From contig SVMT01000012.1 in assembly GCA_015067305.1 (NCBI GenBank), positions 1 through 52,619 of the forward strand: a stretch of 52,619 bases of DNA, written 5' to 3'. The notes below the pieces were generated by a model. That model was not told where the DNA came from. It did not search any database and saw only the letters and a program-made list of their open reading frames with translations. The position numbers and the translations under genes were made by a program. The DNA is from Oscillospiraceae bacterium. GTDB lineage: Bacteria; Bacillota; Clostridia; Oscillospirales; UBA644. Shown piece by piece: positions 25,863 to 34,492 of the stretch. Every line of letters starts with the position of its first letter. Position 1 is the stretch's first letter.

Positions 25863-26522
25863 ATGAGCAAAAAATACAGCGTGATACTTTTCGACCTTGA
25901 CGGTACGATCACCGATTCAGGCGAAGGTGTTACCAATTCAGTTATTTACGCGTTGAAAAAATACAATATTGAAGTAAAGGACAGATCAGAGCTTTTCCGT
26001 TTTATCGGTCCGCCGCTGATAGATTCTTTTATGACTTTCTACGGTTTTTCCCACGATAAAGCCATTGAAGCTACCGATTTTTACAGAGATAACTACAGGG
26101 AAACGGGAATCTGGGAAAACTACGTTTACGACGGAATTCCCGAACTGCTGAAGAAACTCAACGAAATGGGAAAAAGAGTCCTTGTTGCGACTTCAAAGCC
26201 CGAACATTTCGCAAGACAGATACTTGAAAAACACGATATCGCAAAATATTTCGAGTACATCGCAGGCGCAAATATGGATGAGACCAGAACAAAAAAAGAA
26301 GATGTCATAAGTTATGCCCTTGAGACCTGCGGTATAAAAGACACTTCCGAGGTTCTGATGGTCGGCGACACCAAATTCGATATTATCGGAGCAAACCAAT
26401 TCAACATGGATTCCGCAGGAGTGCTTTTCGGCTACGGTGACAGAGACGAAATGGAAAAAGAGGGTGCCACTTACATTTGCGAAACGGTCAAAGCTCTTTC
26501 GGAATTACTGTATCAAATGTAA
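25863..26522 (+). CDS. HAD-superfamily phosphatase, phosphoglycolate phosphatase-like
   Basis: This 219-residue cytoplasmic hydrolase has the HAD motif I FDLDGTITDSG (Asp11 nucleophile, Asp13 acid), a helical cap, motif II VATSKPEHFAR, motif III lysine near TKKEDVISYAL, and motif IV MVGDTKFDIIGA. The overall pattern fits the Gph/PpaX/YjjG-like group; phosphoglycolate, pyrophosphate or sugar-phosphate substrates are all possible. The ribosome binding site GGAGG is 8 bases before the ATG. It is followed by a separately promoted phosphodiesterase gene, so a functional link is not evident. Confidence 0.88.
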   Translation: MSKKYSVILFDLDGTITDSGEGVTNSVIYALKKYNIEVKDRSELFRFIGPPLIDSFMTFYGFSHDKAIEATDFYRDNYRETGIWENYVYDGIPELLKKLNEMGKRVLVATSKPEHFARQILEKHDIAKYFEYIAGANMDETRTKKEDVISYALETCGIKDTSEVLMVGDTKFDIIGANQFNMDSAGVLFGYGDRDEMEKEGATYICETVKALSELLYQM

Positions 26523-26539
26523 AAAATTTTACTTACTAC

Positions 26540-26568
26540 TTGAAATGTCTGCTAAAATGTGATACAAT
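26540..26568 (+). promoter_or_regulatory. promoter of phosphodiesterase-LamG copy A
   Basis: TTGAAA (26540-26545), 17-base spacer, TACAAT (26563-26568), about 40 bases before the ATG. Confidence 0.7.
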
Positions 26569-26608
26569 ATATTCAAGAAAATAATTCCTCAAAAAGGAGA
26601 CAGATAAA

Positions 26609-28159
26609 ATGGCAAACACATTCGGTTCTTACAAAAGAGTATTCATGCTCGGTATTGACGGCATGGGTGCATTCAACGAAAAAACAGATACCCCCAACAT
26701 GGACAAACTTTTTGCAAACGGCGCGACAACTTACACTGCGCTTGCATCAAGACCTACCATCAGCGCACAGTGCTGGACTTCCATGCTGACAGGTGCTACC
26801 CCCGAAGTTCACAAGCTTACAAACGGCGATATGCACCCAATTCCCGAACTGCCCACGATATTCAAGTTCATCAAAGACGTTTTTCCCGATGCTGAAACTG
26901 CGGCTTTCACAGACTGGTCTCCAATTGCAAAAGAGATCATCTCTCCCGACGGAGGTCTTACCGCTTATGATGTAGGTCACGATGACGAGCTTTGCGAAAG
27001 ACTCCTTACATACCTTGACGACCACGAACCAAAAATGCTTTTCATTCAGTTCGACAGCGTTGACGGTGCAGGACACAGAGCAGGTTACGGCTCTCCGACA
27101 CATCTCGAAAGAATTACTCATGTTGACGAAATGCTCGGCAAACTCATTGCAAAATACGAAGAAAAAGGTATTTTTGAAGACACTCTCTTTATCGTAACAG
27201 CTGACCACGGCGGCACACCCGGTGAAAACGGTCACGGCGGCGGTCACGGTGGCTGGACAGAAGGCGAAAAGCTCGTATTCCTCGGAATAGCAGGCAAGAA
27301 CATTAAAAAAGGTCAGATTGGCGAAGTTAGTCTCAGAGACTTCCCTGCTATCGTACTTCACGCTCTCGGCGTAAAAGCTCCCGAATTTAATCCCAAGGGC
27401 TATGCGGCTCAGATGCCTCTCGGTGTTTTTGAAGACGCAGGTATAGAAGACAGATACGAAGTTTATCCCAAGCAGAAAATTTTTGAACACAAAGAAAGAG
27501 TTCAGCCTGCAAAGGATTCTGCAGAATATATAGGAAACTTCCTTGATGAAAACAGGATCAAGTTCTGGCAAACTTATGAAAACGGCATAGAAGACGAAAC
27601 AGGAAAATGTAAAGTCACCACAGAAAAAGGTCTCGTAAAAACATACAACAACGGTTTCATCGGCAAGAGTGGCGAATTCGGCAACGGTGTTCTGAAAGTT
27701 GAAGGCGTTGAGCACTCCGAAGTTTTCACTTTCGCAATGTGGTACTACACAACTGCAGACTCCAGATGGCTCGACCTTTTCTCAAACAAAAATGAAGGCT
27801 ATCCATGGTTCACACTTGCACCTATCGGTGAAGCAGTCGGTATTTTCGTAAAAGAGATCAACGGCGACCATGTAAACAACATGCAGATAAACTCTTCCGA
27901 AGCTGCAATTCCCAATGTATGGGTACATCTGATGTTTGAAGTAGATACTGTTAAAAATGAGATCAACGGATATGAAAACTTCAAGAAAGTTGATACTTTG
28001 GCATTTGACCGTGAGCTTGCGCCTCATTTCGACATGACAACACTCCACATGGCACTTCAACAATGCAACAACGAACTTTTCTACAAAATAGTTGATGATG
28101 TTATGATCATCGACGGTCCTGCACCTGCAGAAGAACTTGAAAAGTATTACAAAGGATAA
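26609..28159 (+). CDS. alkaline phosphatase-superfamily phosphodiesterase with C-terminal LamG-like domain (copy A)
   Basis: This 516-residue protein has, at residues 10-290, the fold of type I phosphodiesterases/nucleotide pyrophosphatases: metal Asp17 in LGIDGMGAF, probable nucleophile Thr50 in RPTISAQCWTSMLTG, Asp152 and His156 in FDSVDGAGHRAGYGSP, and Asp199-His200 in VTADHGG. A His/Gly-rich loop (GENGHGGGHGGW) follows the last motif. Residues about 335-500 look like a concanavalin/LamG-type jelly roll (FTFAMWYYTTADSRWLDLFSN). There is no signal peptide, which is odd for a LamG domain. The substrate is unknown; a phosphodiester, phosphate or sulfate ester bound to sugar is conceivable. 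It is paralogous to 31395-32951 and convergent with a solute-binding lipoprotein gene. Confidence 0.8.
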   Translation: MANTFGSYKRVFMLGIDGMGAFNEKTDTPNMDKLFANGATTYTALASRPTISAQCWTSMLTGATPEVHKLTNGDMHPIPELPTIFKFIKDVFPDAETAAFTDWSPIAKEIISPDGGLTAYDVGHDDELCERLLTYLDDHEPKMLFIQFDSVDGAGHRAGYGSPTHLERITHVDEMLGKLIAKYEEKGIFEDTLFIVTADHGGTPGENGHGGGHGGWTEGEKLVFLGIAGKNIKKGQIGEVSLRDFPAIVLHALGVKAPEFNPKGYAAQMPLGVFEDAGIEDRYEVYPKQKIFEHKERVQPAKDSAEYIGNFLDENRIKFWQTYENGIEDETGKCKVTTEKGLVKTYNNGFIGKSGEFGNGVLKVEGVEHSEVFTFAMWYYTTADSRWLDLFSNKNEGYPWFTLAPIGEAVGIFVKEINGDHVNNMQINSSEAAIPNVWVHLMFEVDTVKNEINGYENFKKVDTLAFDRELAPHFDMTTLHMALQQCNNELFYKIVDDVMIIDGPAPAEELEKYYKG

Positions 28160-28175
28160 TTATTAGATATTTTTT

Positions 28176-28214
28176 GCGGGGGAAGAACCTTTTGGAACAA
28201 GGTTCTTCCCCCGC
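28176..28214. terminator. bidirectional terminator between phosphodiesterase A and solute-binding protein 1
   Basis: GCGGGGGAAGAACCTT pairs perfectly with AAGGTTCTTCCCCCGC over a 7-base loop. The same hairpin and flanks recur at 32970-33008, part of the larger duplication. Confidence 0.85.
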
Positions 28215-28262
28215 ACCCCTATTTCTAAAACTCATTAGGGAAATTTCACATTTATATCTGTG

Positions 28263-29648
28263 TTATTCAATATTCATATGCTCAATAAGATAGCCGGTAA
28301 GATTCGGTTCGATGTATTGTGTAAATATTCTTTCTACCACGTTTTTATTTTTTTGAATAAGTTCAGCGGGAGTTGCGACATCAAGATTCTCGGCTATTTT
28401 AACAGTATATTCTTCGATAAGCCCTGCATCATCGTAGTCATATCTGACATTTCTTTCAACATCAAAATAGATCTCAGCATCAATATCCGAAGAAAAAACA
28501 TTATCTCTATAATATTGTTTAAGCCCTTCTTTTGAGCCGCCGAATTCTTCCATAGGCTCACAGAGTTCGTTGATCACATGAGCTACAACAGTCGGTTCTT
28601 TTGCACTGATAGGAATTGAAAGGCCATAAATTCTAGTAACTGACTGAGCCCATTTACCGTATTCGATATCAGGACCGCTTGGGAATGGCATAATACCATA
28701 CGGAACAGAACCGTAAGCAATGGTTCCGGTCGTTACAGTAGCCGCTGTTGTCATGGTCATAAACTCATTTCCATTTGCAAAATTTGAATATTCCCATCTA
28801 CCTGCATCAAGATCTAATTTATCCCCAAACTCCGTAAGTTCTTTATAAAATTCTATCGCATTAAGAGCTTCCTTAGGACTAAGATCAAATGTTGGAACAC
28901 CGTCTACAAAGGTAACATAGTCAAACCCATTTGACAGGAAAAGTGTATTCATCAAATATCCACCGTGTGAAGAGAATATAAATTCGTCTTCACGAACTAC
29001 GGGTTCAACTTTGGTCAAAACACTTTTAAAAGTATCCCAAGTCCAGGTTCTGTTTTCGTAATATTCATGAAGGTCTGAAATACCGTTTGAAGCAAATTTA
29101 TCTGTATTATAGGCAATAAAGAAACACTCAATACCTTGAAGTCCGGGCCAATATGTAGGCTGAACGGCATAAGGTATACCATTGTGCATAGCTGCTTCAA
29201 GCACACCGGGTTCACCGTATTTATCGGTTTCGGAAAGATCTATATATTCAGGATAATCTGTGATTGGAAGAAGATATCCCGCTTCTGCTAAAAACCATAG
29301 ATCATTACCGGAAGATTTATAAATCAAATCTACTTTCGCCGAACCTGCAGCAAAGTTTACCATAAAATAATCACGGAATCCATCTTCGCCTTTAGTTGAC
29401 ATTTCAATTTTAACATTAAGTTTCTCTTCAACATCATGAATTCTTTTCCATAAAGCTTCTGCTTGGGGTGAGTTATTATCACTGTACGCCCAAATCATGT
29501 TAGACTGCTTAAACGCTGTAATGACCTCTCCGTCATAATCTATTTTTGTGTCATTCACATCAATAAATGGCAATAAGGTAACAGCGGAATTGTTGCAGGC
29601 AACGAGCATAAGGCAACACAACAACAGGGGAATGATCTTTTTTAACAT
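28263..29648 (-). CDS. extracellular solute-binding lipoprotein, carbohydrate ABC type (paralogue 1)
   Basis: This 461-residue lipoprotein has signal peptide MLKKIIPLLLCCLMLVAC with lipid Cys18. The mature part resembles family 1 solute-binding proteins of sugar ABC importers: ALWKRIHDVEEKLNVKIEM in the first lobe, GIPYAVQPTYWPGLQGIECFFIAYNTDKF in the hinge region, and TWTWDTFKSVL and GGYLMNTLFLSNGFDYVTF in the second. Many aromatic residues suggest a carbohydrate ligand. No permease or ATPase gene is nearby, so it is an orphan that would need a transporter encoded elsewhere. It is closely related to the genes at 29815 and 33057; the first 30 residues are almost identical to paralogue 2. Confidence 0.85.
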   Translation of the reverse strand: MLKKIIPLLLCCLMLVACNNSAVTLLPFIDVNDTKIDYDGEVITAFKQSNMIWAYSDNNSPQAEALWKRIHDVEEKLNVKIEMSTKGEDGFRDYFMVNFAAGSAKVDLIYKSSGNDLWFLAEAGYLLPITDYPEYIDLSETDKYGEPGVLEAAMHNGIPYAVQPTYWPGLQGIECFFIAYNTDKFASNGISDLHEYYENRTWTWDTFKSVLTKVEPVVREDEFIFSSHGGYLMNTLFLSNGFDYVTFVDGVPTFDLSPKEALNAIEFYKELTEFGDKLDLDAGRWEYSNFANGNEFMTMTTAATVTTGTIAYGSVPYGIMPFPSGPDIEYGKWAQSVTRIYGLSIPISAKEPTVVAHVINELCEPMEEFGGSKEGLKQYYRDNVFSSDIDAEIYFDVERNVRYDYDDAGLIEEYTVKIAENLDVATPAELIQKNKNVVERIFTQYIEPNLTGYLIEHMNIE

Positions 29649-29677
29649 GGTAAATTCTCCTTTTTCAGATGCAATTT

Positions 29678-29697
29678 ATGTAAAATCTGATTTACAT
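29678..29697 (-). promoter_or_regulatory. candidate operator of solute-binding protein gene 1
   Basis: ATGTAAA-N6-TTTACAT, a perfect 7-base inverted repeat starting 4 bases downstream of the -10 box, thus over the transcription start. The identical 20-mer lies in the same position before paralogue 2 (31228-31247) but not before paralogue 3. Confidence 0.55.
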
Positions 29698-29701
29698 TTA
29701 T

Positions 29702-29730
29702 ATTATAGCATACAATACCAATGCTGTCAA
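29702..29730 (-). promoter_or_regulatory. promoter of solute-binding protein gene 1
   Basis: TTGACA (29730-29725), 17-base spacer, TATAAT (29707-29702); perfect consensus. Confidence 0.88.
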
Positions 29731-29758
29731 GAGTAATTCAAAAAAAATAAAAATGTCA

Positions 29759-29784
29759 AAACCCACCAAAAACTCGGTGGGTTT
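29759..29784 (-). terminator. terminator of solute-binding protein gene 2
   Basis: AAACCCACC pairs with GGTGGGTTT over an 8-base loop; on the minus strand it is followed by a T-rich tract. It lies 30 bases after the paralogue 2 stop. Confidence 0.8.
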
Positions 29785-29814
29785 CTTCGATATATGTGGG
29801 GCTTTTTAGTCGCT

Positions 29815-31209
29815 TTACTCAATATTCATATGTTCAATAATATAGCCCATAAGATTCGGCTCGATGTATTTTGTATAGATATTTTTAACTATATTACTAT
29901 TCTTTTCGATAAGCTCTGAAGCTGAAGCCTTATTGATATTTTCTGCTATTATAGCAGTATATTCGTTAATGAGACCAGCGTCGTCATAGTCATATCTTAC
30001 ATTATTTTCCACAGAGAAGAATATTTCCACATCAAGATCGGAGCTGAAAATATTATCTCTGTAATACTGTTTAAGTCCTTCCTTGGAACCGCCGAATTCT
30101 TCCATAGGCTCGCAAAGTTCATTTATAACATGCGCAACACAATCGGGGTCACCCGCACCCAAAGGAATGGCAAAACCGTAAATTCGGGTAACACTCTGCA
30201 TCCATTTTCCGTACTCAACATTGGGACCGCAAGGGAAAGGCATTATTTTATATGCAAAATCAGAATCATAAGCTACTGTACCTGTAGTTACAGCCTGAGC
30301 AGTTGCCAAAGTGGTCAAAGCATTCCCATTGACAAAAGCGGTACAAGTCCATCTGTCAGCATCAATATTTATTTTATCTCCAAACAGACTAAGCTCTCTG
30401 AGGTAATCAATTGAATCAAGAGCCTCTTTCGGAGTAAGGTCAAATGTGGGAAAGCCGTCAACAAATGTAACATAGTCAAAGCCGTTAGACATGAAAAGGG
30501 TATTCATAAGATAACCGCCATGGGCTTCAAAAATAAGATCCCCTTCCCTGCTTATTGTTGTAGCTGCTGTATCGAGAACATTTTTGAATGTATCCCATGT
30601 CCATGTTTTGTTTTCATAGTATTCATGTAAATCCGTAAGACCGTTTGCGGCAAAATCATCACTGTTATATGCAATAAAGAAACATTCAATTCCCTGAAGT
30701 CCCGGCCAATACATAGGCTGGACAGCGTATGGTATACCATTATGCATTGAAGCTTCGAGAATACCGGGAGTGCCGTATTTTTCCGTATCGGAAAGATCTA
30801 TATAGTCAGGGAAATTAGTGATAGGGTGAAGTACCCCCGCTTCAGCAATGAACCAAAGGCTGTTTCCACCGTATCTGAAAATAAGGTCTGTATCACATGA
30901 CCCCGATGCTGTTGTGGTTATAAAATACTCTTCAAAATCATAGTCTCCGTCGTTGGAAAGCTCAATTACTACACCCAATTTTTCCTCAACATCATGGATC
31001 CTTTTCCATAAAGCATCGGATTGTGGAGAGTTGTTATCGGGATAAACCAAGATAGAACCGTCATCAGATTGAAATGTCTCAATTACTTCGCCAAAATAAT
31101 CGGCTCTTGAATCTCCTTCATCAATGAATGGCAATAAGGTAACAGCGGAATTGTTGCAGGCAACGAGCATAAGGAAACACAACAACAGGGGAACGATCTT
31201 TCTTAACAT
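29815..31209 (-). CDS. extracellular solute-binding lipoprotein, carbohydrate ABC type (paralogue 2)
   Basis: This 464-residue orphan solute-binding lipoprotein has signal peptide MLRKIVPLLLCFLMLVAC. It aligns end to end with paralogues 1 and 3, sharing WPGLQGIECFFIAYN, KTWTWDTFKNVL, PMEEFGGSKEGLKQYYRDN and the C-terminus IEHMNIE. Differences cluster in the region around residues 65-115, which may mark different ligands. Its promoter and operator-like palindrome copy those of paralogue 1. It is divergent from phosphodiesterase copy B (185 bases between start codons), so both could be controlled from one intergenic region. No transport permease is adjacent. Confidence 0.85.
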   Translation of the reverse strand: MLRKIVPLLLCFLMLVACNNSAVTLLPFIDEGDSRADYFGEVIETFQSDDGSILVYPDNNSPQSDALWKRIHDVEEKLGVVIELSNDGDYDFEEYFITTTASGSCDTDLIFRYGGNSLWFIAEAGVLHPITNFPDYIDLSDTEKYGTPGILEASMHNGIPYAVQPMYWPGLQGIECFFIAYNSDDFAANGLTDLHEYYENKTWTWDTFKNVLDTAATTISREGDLIFEAHGGYLMNTLFMSNGFDYVTFVDGFPTFDLTPKEALDSIDYLRELSLFGDKINIDADRWTCTAFVNGNALTTLATAQAVTTGTVAYDSDFAYKIMPFPCGPNVEYGKWMQSVTRIYGFAIPLGAGDPDCVAHVINELCEPMEEFGGSKEGLKQYYRDNIFSSDLDVEIFFSVENNVRYDYDDAGLINEYTAIIAENINKASASELIEKNSNIVKNIYTKYIEPNLMGYIIEHMNIE

Positions 31210-31227
31210 GGTAAATTCTCCTTTTTT

Positions 31228-31247
31228 ATGTAAAATCTGATTTACAT
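31228..31247 (-). promoter_or_regulatory. candidate operator of solute-binding protein gene 2
   Basis: ATGTAAA-N6-TTTACAT, identical to the element at 29678-29697 and at the same distance from the -10 box. Confidence 0.55.
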
Positions 31248-31251
31248 TTAT

Positions 31252-31280
31252 ATTATAGCATACAAACCCAATGCTGTCAA
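31252..31280 (-). promoter_or_regulatory. promoter of solute-binding protein gene 2
   Basis: TTGACA (31280-31275), 17-base spacer, TATAAT (31257-31252). Confidence 0.88.
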
Positions 31281-31331
31281 GACTAATTCAAAAAAAATAA
31301 ATAAAAATGTCATTATTTTTATTTGAAACGC

Positions 31332-31360
31332 TTGACATTTTCAAGTTTTCAGTGTATAAT
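31332..31360 (+). promoter_or_regulatory. promoter of phosphodiesterase-LamG copy B
   Basis: TTGACA (31332-31337), 17-base spacer, TATAAT (31355-31360). A CTTGA-N5-TCAAG inverted repeat (31331-31345) covers the -35 box and could bind a regulator. Confidence 0.85.
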
Positions 31361-31394
31361 AGAACAAAAAAGATTATCACTAAGGAGAATTATC

Positions 31395-32951
31395 ATGACA
31401 AGTACATTTGGCACATACAAACGTGTTCTAATGTTGGGCATCGACGGTATGGGTGCTTTCAACAAATACGCGAATACCCCCAATATGGACAAGCTCTTTG
31501 CAAACGGTGCTACGACTTATAACGCAATGGCTTCTTATCCGACCATAAGTTCTGTAAACTGGCCGTGTATGCTTATCGGCGCGATCCCCGAAGTCCACAA
31601 GCAGGAACACGGAATGCACCCGATCCCTGAATTGCCAACGGTTTTTGGTCACATCAAAAAGGCTTTTCCCGACGCGGATACTGCGGCTTTTACGGATTGG
31701 TCTCCCATTGCAATGGAAATAATCTCCCCCGACGGCGGCGCAGGTTTTCTTGATGTGGGCGAAGAGGACGGTCTTTGCGAAAGGATTCTGAAATATCTTG
31801 ACGACCACGACCCCAAATTACTGTTCATTCAGTTTGACGGTGTTGACGGCGCAGGACACAGAGACGGATACGGTTCACAGCATCATCTTGATGAAATATC
31901 CCACAACGATGAACTTCTGGGCAAGCTTCTTGCAAAATACGACGAAAGAGGCTTTACGGAAGATACTCTTTTTATTGTAACAGCCGACCACGGTGGAACT
32001 GTAGGCGGTAGCCACGGGTCATGGACAGATGTGGAAAGATTCGTTTTCCTCGGCGTTGCAGGCAAAAACGTGAAAAAGGGACAGATCGACGATGTACATA
32101 TCAGAGACTTCCCCGCCATAGTTCTTCATGCGCTCGGAATTGAAGCTCCCGCTTTTGACCCCGACAGTTTTGCATCACAGATGCCCACAGGAATTTTTGA
32201 AGACGCAGGAGTGGCTGACAGAAAAGAACTTTATCCGACAATGACTGTCGATAAATGCAAAATAGACAAACAGCCTGAAAAGGATTCGCCTGAATATATA
32301 GGTAATTTTATTGACGAAGACCGAATCATGTTCTGGCAGACTTTTGAAAACGGCGTTGAAGATGTCACAGGCAAATGCAAAGTAACCACCGAAAGAGGAC
32401 TTATAAAGACATATAATAACGGTCTCATCGGAAAAAGCGGTGAATTCGGAAACGGCGTCCTTAAAATTGAGGGTATCAAACACTCAGATGTTTTCACTTT
32501 CTCATTCTGGTTCTACACAACGGGAGATACAAGGTGGCTGGATCTTTTCTCCAACAAAAAAGAAGGGGAAAAGAGCTTCACGATCGCACCCTACGGTGTA
32601 AAATCAGGTATTTACATCAAAGATACAGACCTTGCACCTCTTGAAAGAATGGAAGTCCTCGCAGATCATTACGAAGAATCCATTACAAATTGCTGGACTC
32701 ATTTCATGTTTGAAGTCAACACCAAAACAAATGAAATAAGCTGTTTTGTTAACTTCAAGAAAAAAGATGAATTCGTTTTCTATGAAAAAGTTTATGATGT
32801 GGTTGAACTTGCACCGCATTTTAATATGGAGACCACATATATGGCTCTCGACCAGCATATGGGACAGCTTTTCTATAAGATCGTGGACGATGTTATGATC
32901 ATCGACGGTCCTGCACCTGTAGAAGAACTTGAAAAGTATTACAAAGGCTAA
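31395..32951 (+). CDS. alkaline phosphatase-superfamily phosphodiesterase with C-terminal LamG-like domain (copy B)
   Basis: This 518-residue paralogue of the gene at 26609 has the same domain order. Catalytic motifs are kept: LGIDGMGAF, PTISSVNW, FDGVDGAGHRDGYGS and VTADHGG. The loop after the last motif is shorter (TVGGSHGSW instead of the His/Gly-rich loop of copy A), which may change metal binding or specificity. The LamG-like C-terminal part starts near FTFSFWFYTTGDTRWLDLFSN. There is no signal peptide. The ATG at 31395 is chosen because TAAGGAG is 7 bases upstream; an in-frame start at 31323 would lie within the promoter. The last 20 or so residues (VDDVMIIDGPAPVEELEKYYKG) are almost the same as copy A. 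Confidence 0.8.
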   Translation: MTSTFGTYKRVLMLGIDGMGAFNKYANTPNMDKLFANGATTYNAMASYPTISSVNWPCMLIGAIPEVHKQEHGMHPIPELPTVFGHIKKAFPDADTAAFTDWSPIAMEIISPDGGAGFLDVGEEDGLCERILKYLDDHDPKLLFIQFDGVDGAGHRDGYGSQHHLDEISHNDELLGKLLAKYDERGFTEDTLFIVTADHGGTVGGSHGSWTDVERFVFLGVAGKNVKKGQIDDVHIRDFPAIVLHALGIEAPAFDPDSFASQMPTGIFEDAGVADRKELYPTMTVDKCKIDKQPEKDSPEYIGNFIDEDRIMFWQTFENGVEDVTGKCKVTTERGLIKTYNNGLIGKSGEFGNGVLKIEGIKHSDVFTFSFWFYTTGDTRWLDLFSNKKEGEKSFTIAPYGVKSGIYIKDTDLAPLERMEVLADHYEESITNCWTHFMFEVNTKTNEISCFVNFKKKDEFVFYEKVYDVVELAPHFNMETTYMALDQHMGQLFYKIVDDVMIIDGPAPVEELEKYYKG

Positions 32952-32969
32952 AAGTTAAAAATATTTTTT

Positions 32970-33008
32970 GCGGGGGAAGAACCTTTTGGAACAAGGTTCT
33001 TCCCCCGC
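32970..33008. terminator. bidirectional terminator between phosphodiesterase B and solute-binding protein 3
   Basis: A 16-bp perfect stem with the same arms and loop as the hairpin at 28176-28214. The following approximately 50 bases up to the lipoprotein stop are also almost identical between the two sites. Confidence 0.85.
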
Positions 33009-33056
33009 ACCCCTATCTCTAAAACTCATCAGGGGAATTTCACATTTATATCTGTA

Positions 33057-34451
33057 TTATTCAATATTCATATGTTCAATAAGGTATCCTTTAAGATTTC
33101 CTTCAAGATAATTGATATACATCTGTTCTGCCACATTTTTGTTCTTTTGAATAAGTTCAATAGCAGAAGCTTTATTTATATTTTGGGCAATAACATTTGT
33201 ATATTCATTTATCATGCCGACATCATCATAGTCAAAACGGACATAATCATCTATTGCAAAATAGATTTCCACATCAATGTCTGTGGTGAACACACTGTTT
33301 CTGTAATATTCCTTAAGTCCATCAATAGAACCGCCGAATTCTTCAAAGGGTTCGCAGAGTTCACTGATCACATGGGCAACAACTTCGGGTTCTTCAGCTC
33401 CTATAGTAACAGCCAGACCATAAATTCGGGTCACGCTTTGAGCCCATCTTCCATAATCAACATTAGGACCGCATGGGAATGGCATAATATTATATGCAAA
33501 ATTCGCTTCATAAGCAATATCTTCTGTTGTAACAGCCTGTGTCGTAGTCAAAACAGTAAGGGCATTTCCAGCAATAAACGTGGTATAATCCCATCTGTCA
33601 TCGGTGTCCGTACCGATCTCAATTTTCTCTCCGTAAGTGTATAGATCTTTGAGATAATCTATTGCCATGAGTGCTTCCTGGGGTGTAAGGTCAAAAGTCG
33701 GTTCGCCATCAACGAAGGTTACAAAATCAAAACCGTTGGAAATAAATAATGTGTTAAGCAAGAATCCACCATGAGCTTCCAATAATACATCATTTTCCCC
33801 CAAAGACGGAGCTGCCGTGTCAAAAACATTTTTCATGGTATCCCATGTCCACGTTTTATTTTCGTAGTATTCATGCAAACCCGTAAGATTGTTCGATGCA
33901 AATTTATCGGGATTATATGCAATAACAAAACATTCCACGCCTTGAAGACCAGGCCACTGAACAGGTTGGACAGCATAAGGAATACCGTTGTGCATTGCTG
34001 CTTCAAGGTTTCCGGGCATACCATACTTGTCTGTATCGGAAAGATCTATATACTGAGGGAAATCCGTAATCGGTAAAAGAATACCGGCTTTACCAAGAGA
34101 CCAGAGATTATTTCCGTTACTTCTGTATATCAGATCGGTTTTAAGAGAACCTGCCGCAACCTGAGCAGTATAAAGGTCAATAATATTTTCTCCATCGTAA
34201 ACAATTTCAAATTCAACATTCAACTTTTCCTCAATGTCAGCAATACGCTTCCAAAGAGCTTCTGACTGCGGTGTGTTGTCGTCTTTATAAGCAAAAATAT
34301 TATCTTCGGTATTGAAAGCCTGAATGACTTCACCGTCATAGTCGAGCTTGTCGGAATCAGGGTCAATAAATGAAAGTAATTCCACTTGTGAGGTATTGCA
34401 CGCAACAAGCATCAATCCGCATAACGCTAAAACGAAAATTTTCTTAAACAT
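33057..34451 (-). CDS. extracellular solute-binding lipoprotein, carbohydrate ABC type (paralogue 3)
   Basis: This 464-residue orphan solute-binding lipoprotein has signal peptide MFKKIFVLALCGLMLVAC. It shares the framework of paralogues 1 and 2 (WPGLQGVECFVIAYNPDKF, KTWTWDTMKNVFDTAAP, GGFLLNTLFISNGFDFVTF, IEHMNIE at the end) but has diverged more, especially in the first lobe. It is convergent with phosphodiesterase B across the duplicated terminator, repeating the arrangement of phosphodiesterase A and paralogue 1. Its promoter lacks the ATGTAAA palindrome of the other two, so its regulation probably differs. Confidence 0.85.
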   Translation of the reverse strand: MFKKIFVLALCGLMLVACNTSQVELLSFIDPDSDKLDYDGEVIQAFNTEDNIFAYKDDNTPQSEALWKRIADIEEKLNVEFEIVYDGENIIDLYTAQVAAGSLKTDLIYRSNGNNLWSLGKAGILLPITDFPQYIDLSDTDKYGMPGNLEAAMHNGIPYAVQPVQWPGLQGVECFVIAYNPDKFASNNLTGLHEYYENKTWTWDTMKNVFDTAAPSLGENDVLLEAHGGFLLNTLFISNGFDFVTFVDGEPTFDLTPQEALMAIDYLKDLYTYGEKIEIGTDTDDRWDYTTFIAGNALTVLTTTQAVTTEDIAYEANFAYNIMPFPCGPNVDYGRWAQSVTRIYGLAVTIGAEEPEVVAHVISELCEPFEEFGGSIDGLKEYYRNSVFTTDIDVEIYFAIDDYVRFDYDDVGMINEYTNVIAQNINKASAIELIQKNKNVAEQMYINYLEGNLKGYLIEHMNIE

Positions 34452-34492
34452 GGTAAAATCTCCTTTACGGTGTATTTTTTACTTGCAATTAC

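Noticed and set aside
26747-27715. 322-codon minus-strand open frame opposite phosphodiesterase copy A
   Set aside because: The opposite strand encodes conserved catalytic motifs; the minus-strand product looks like an antisense artefact and is not preserved in copy B.
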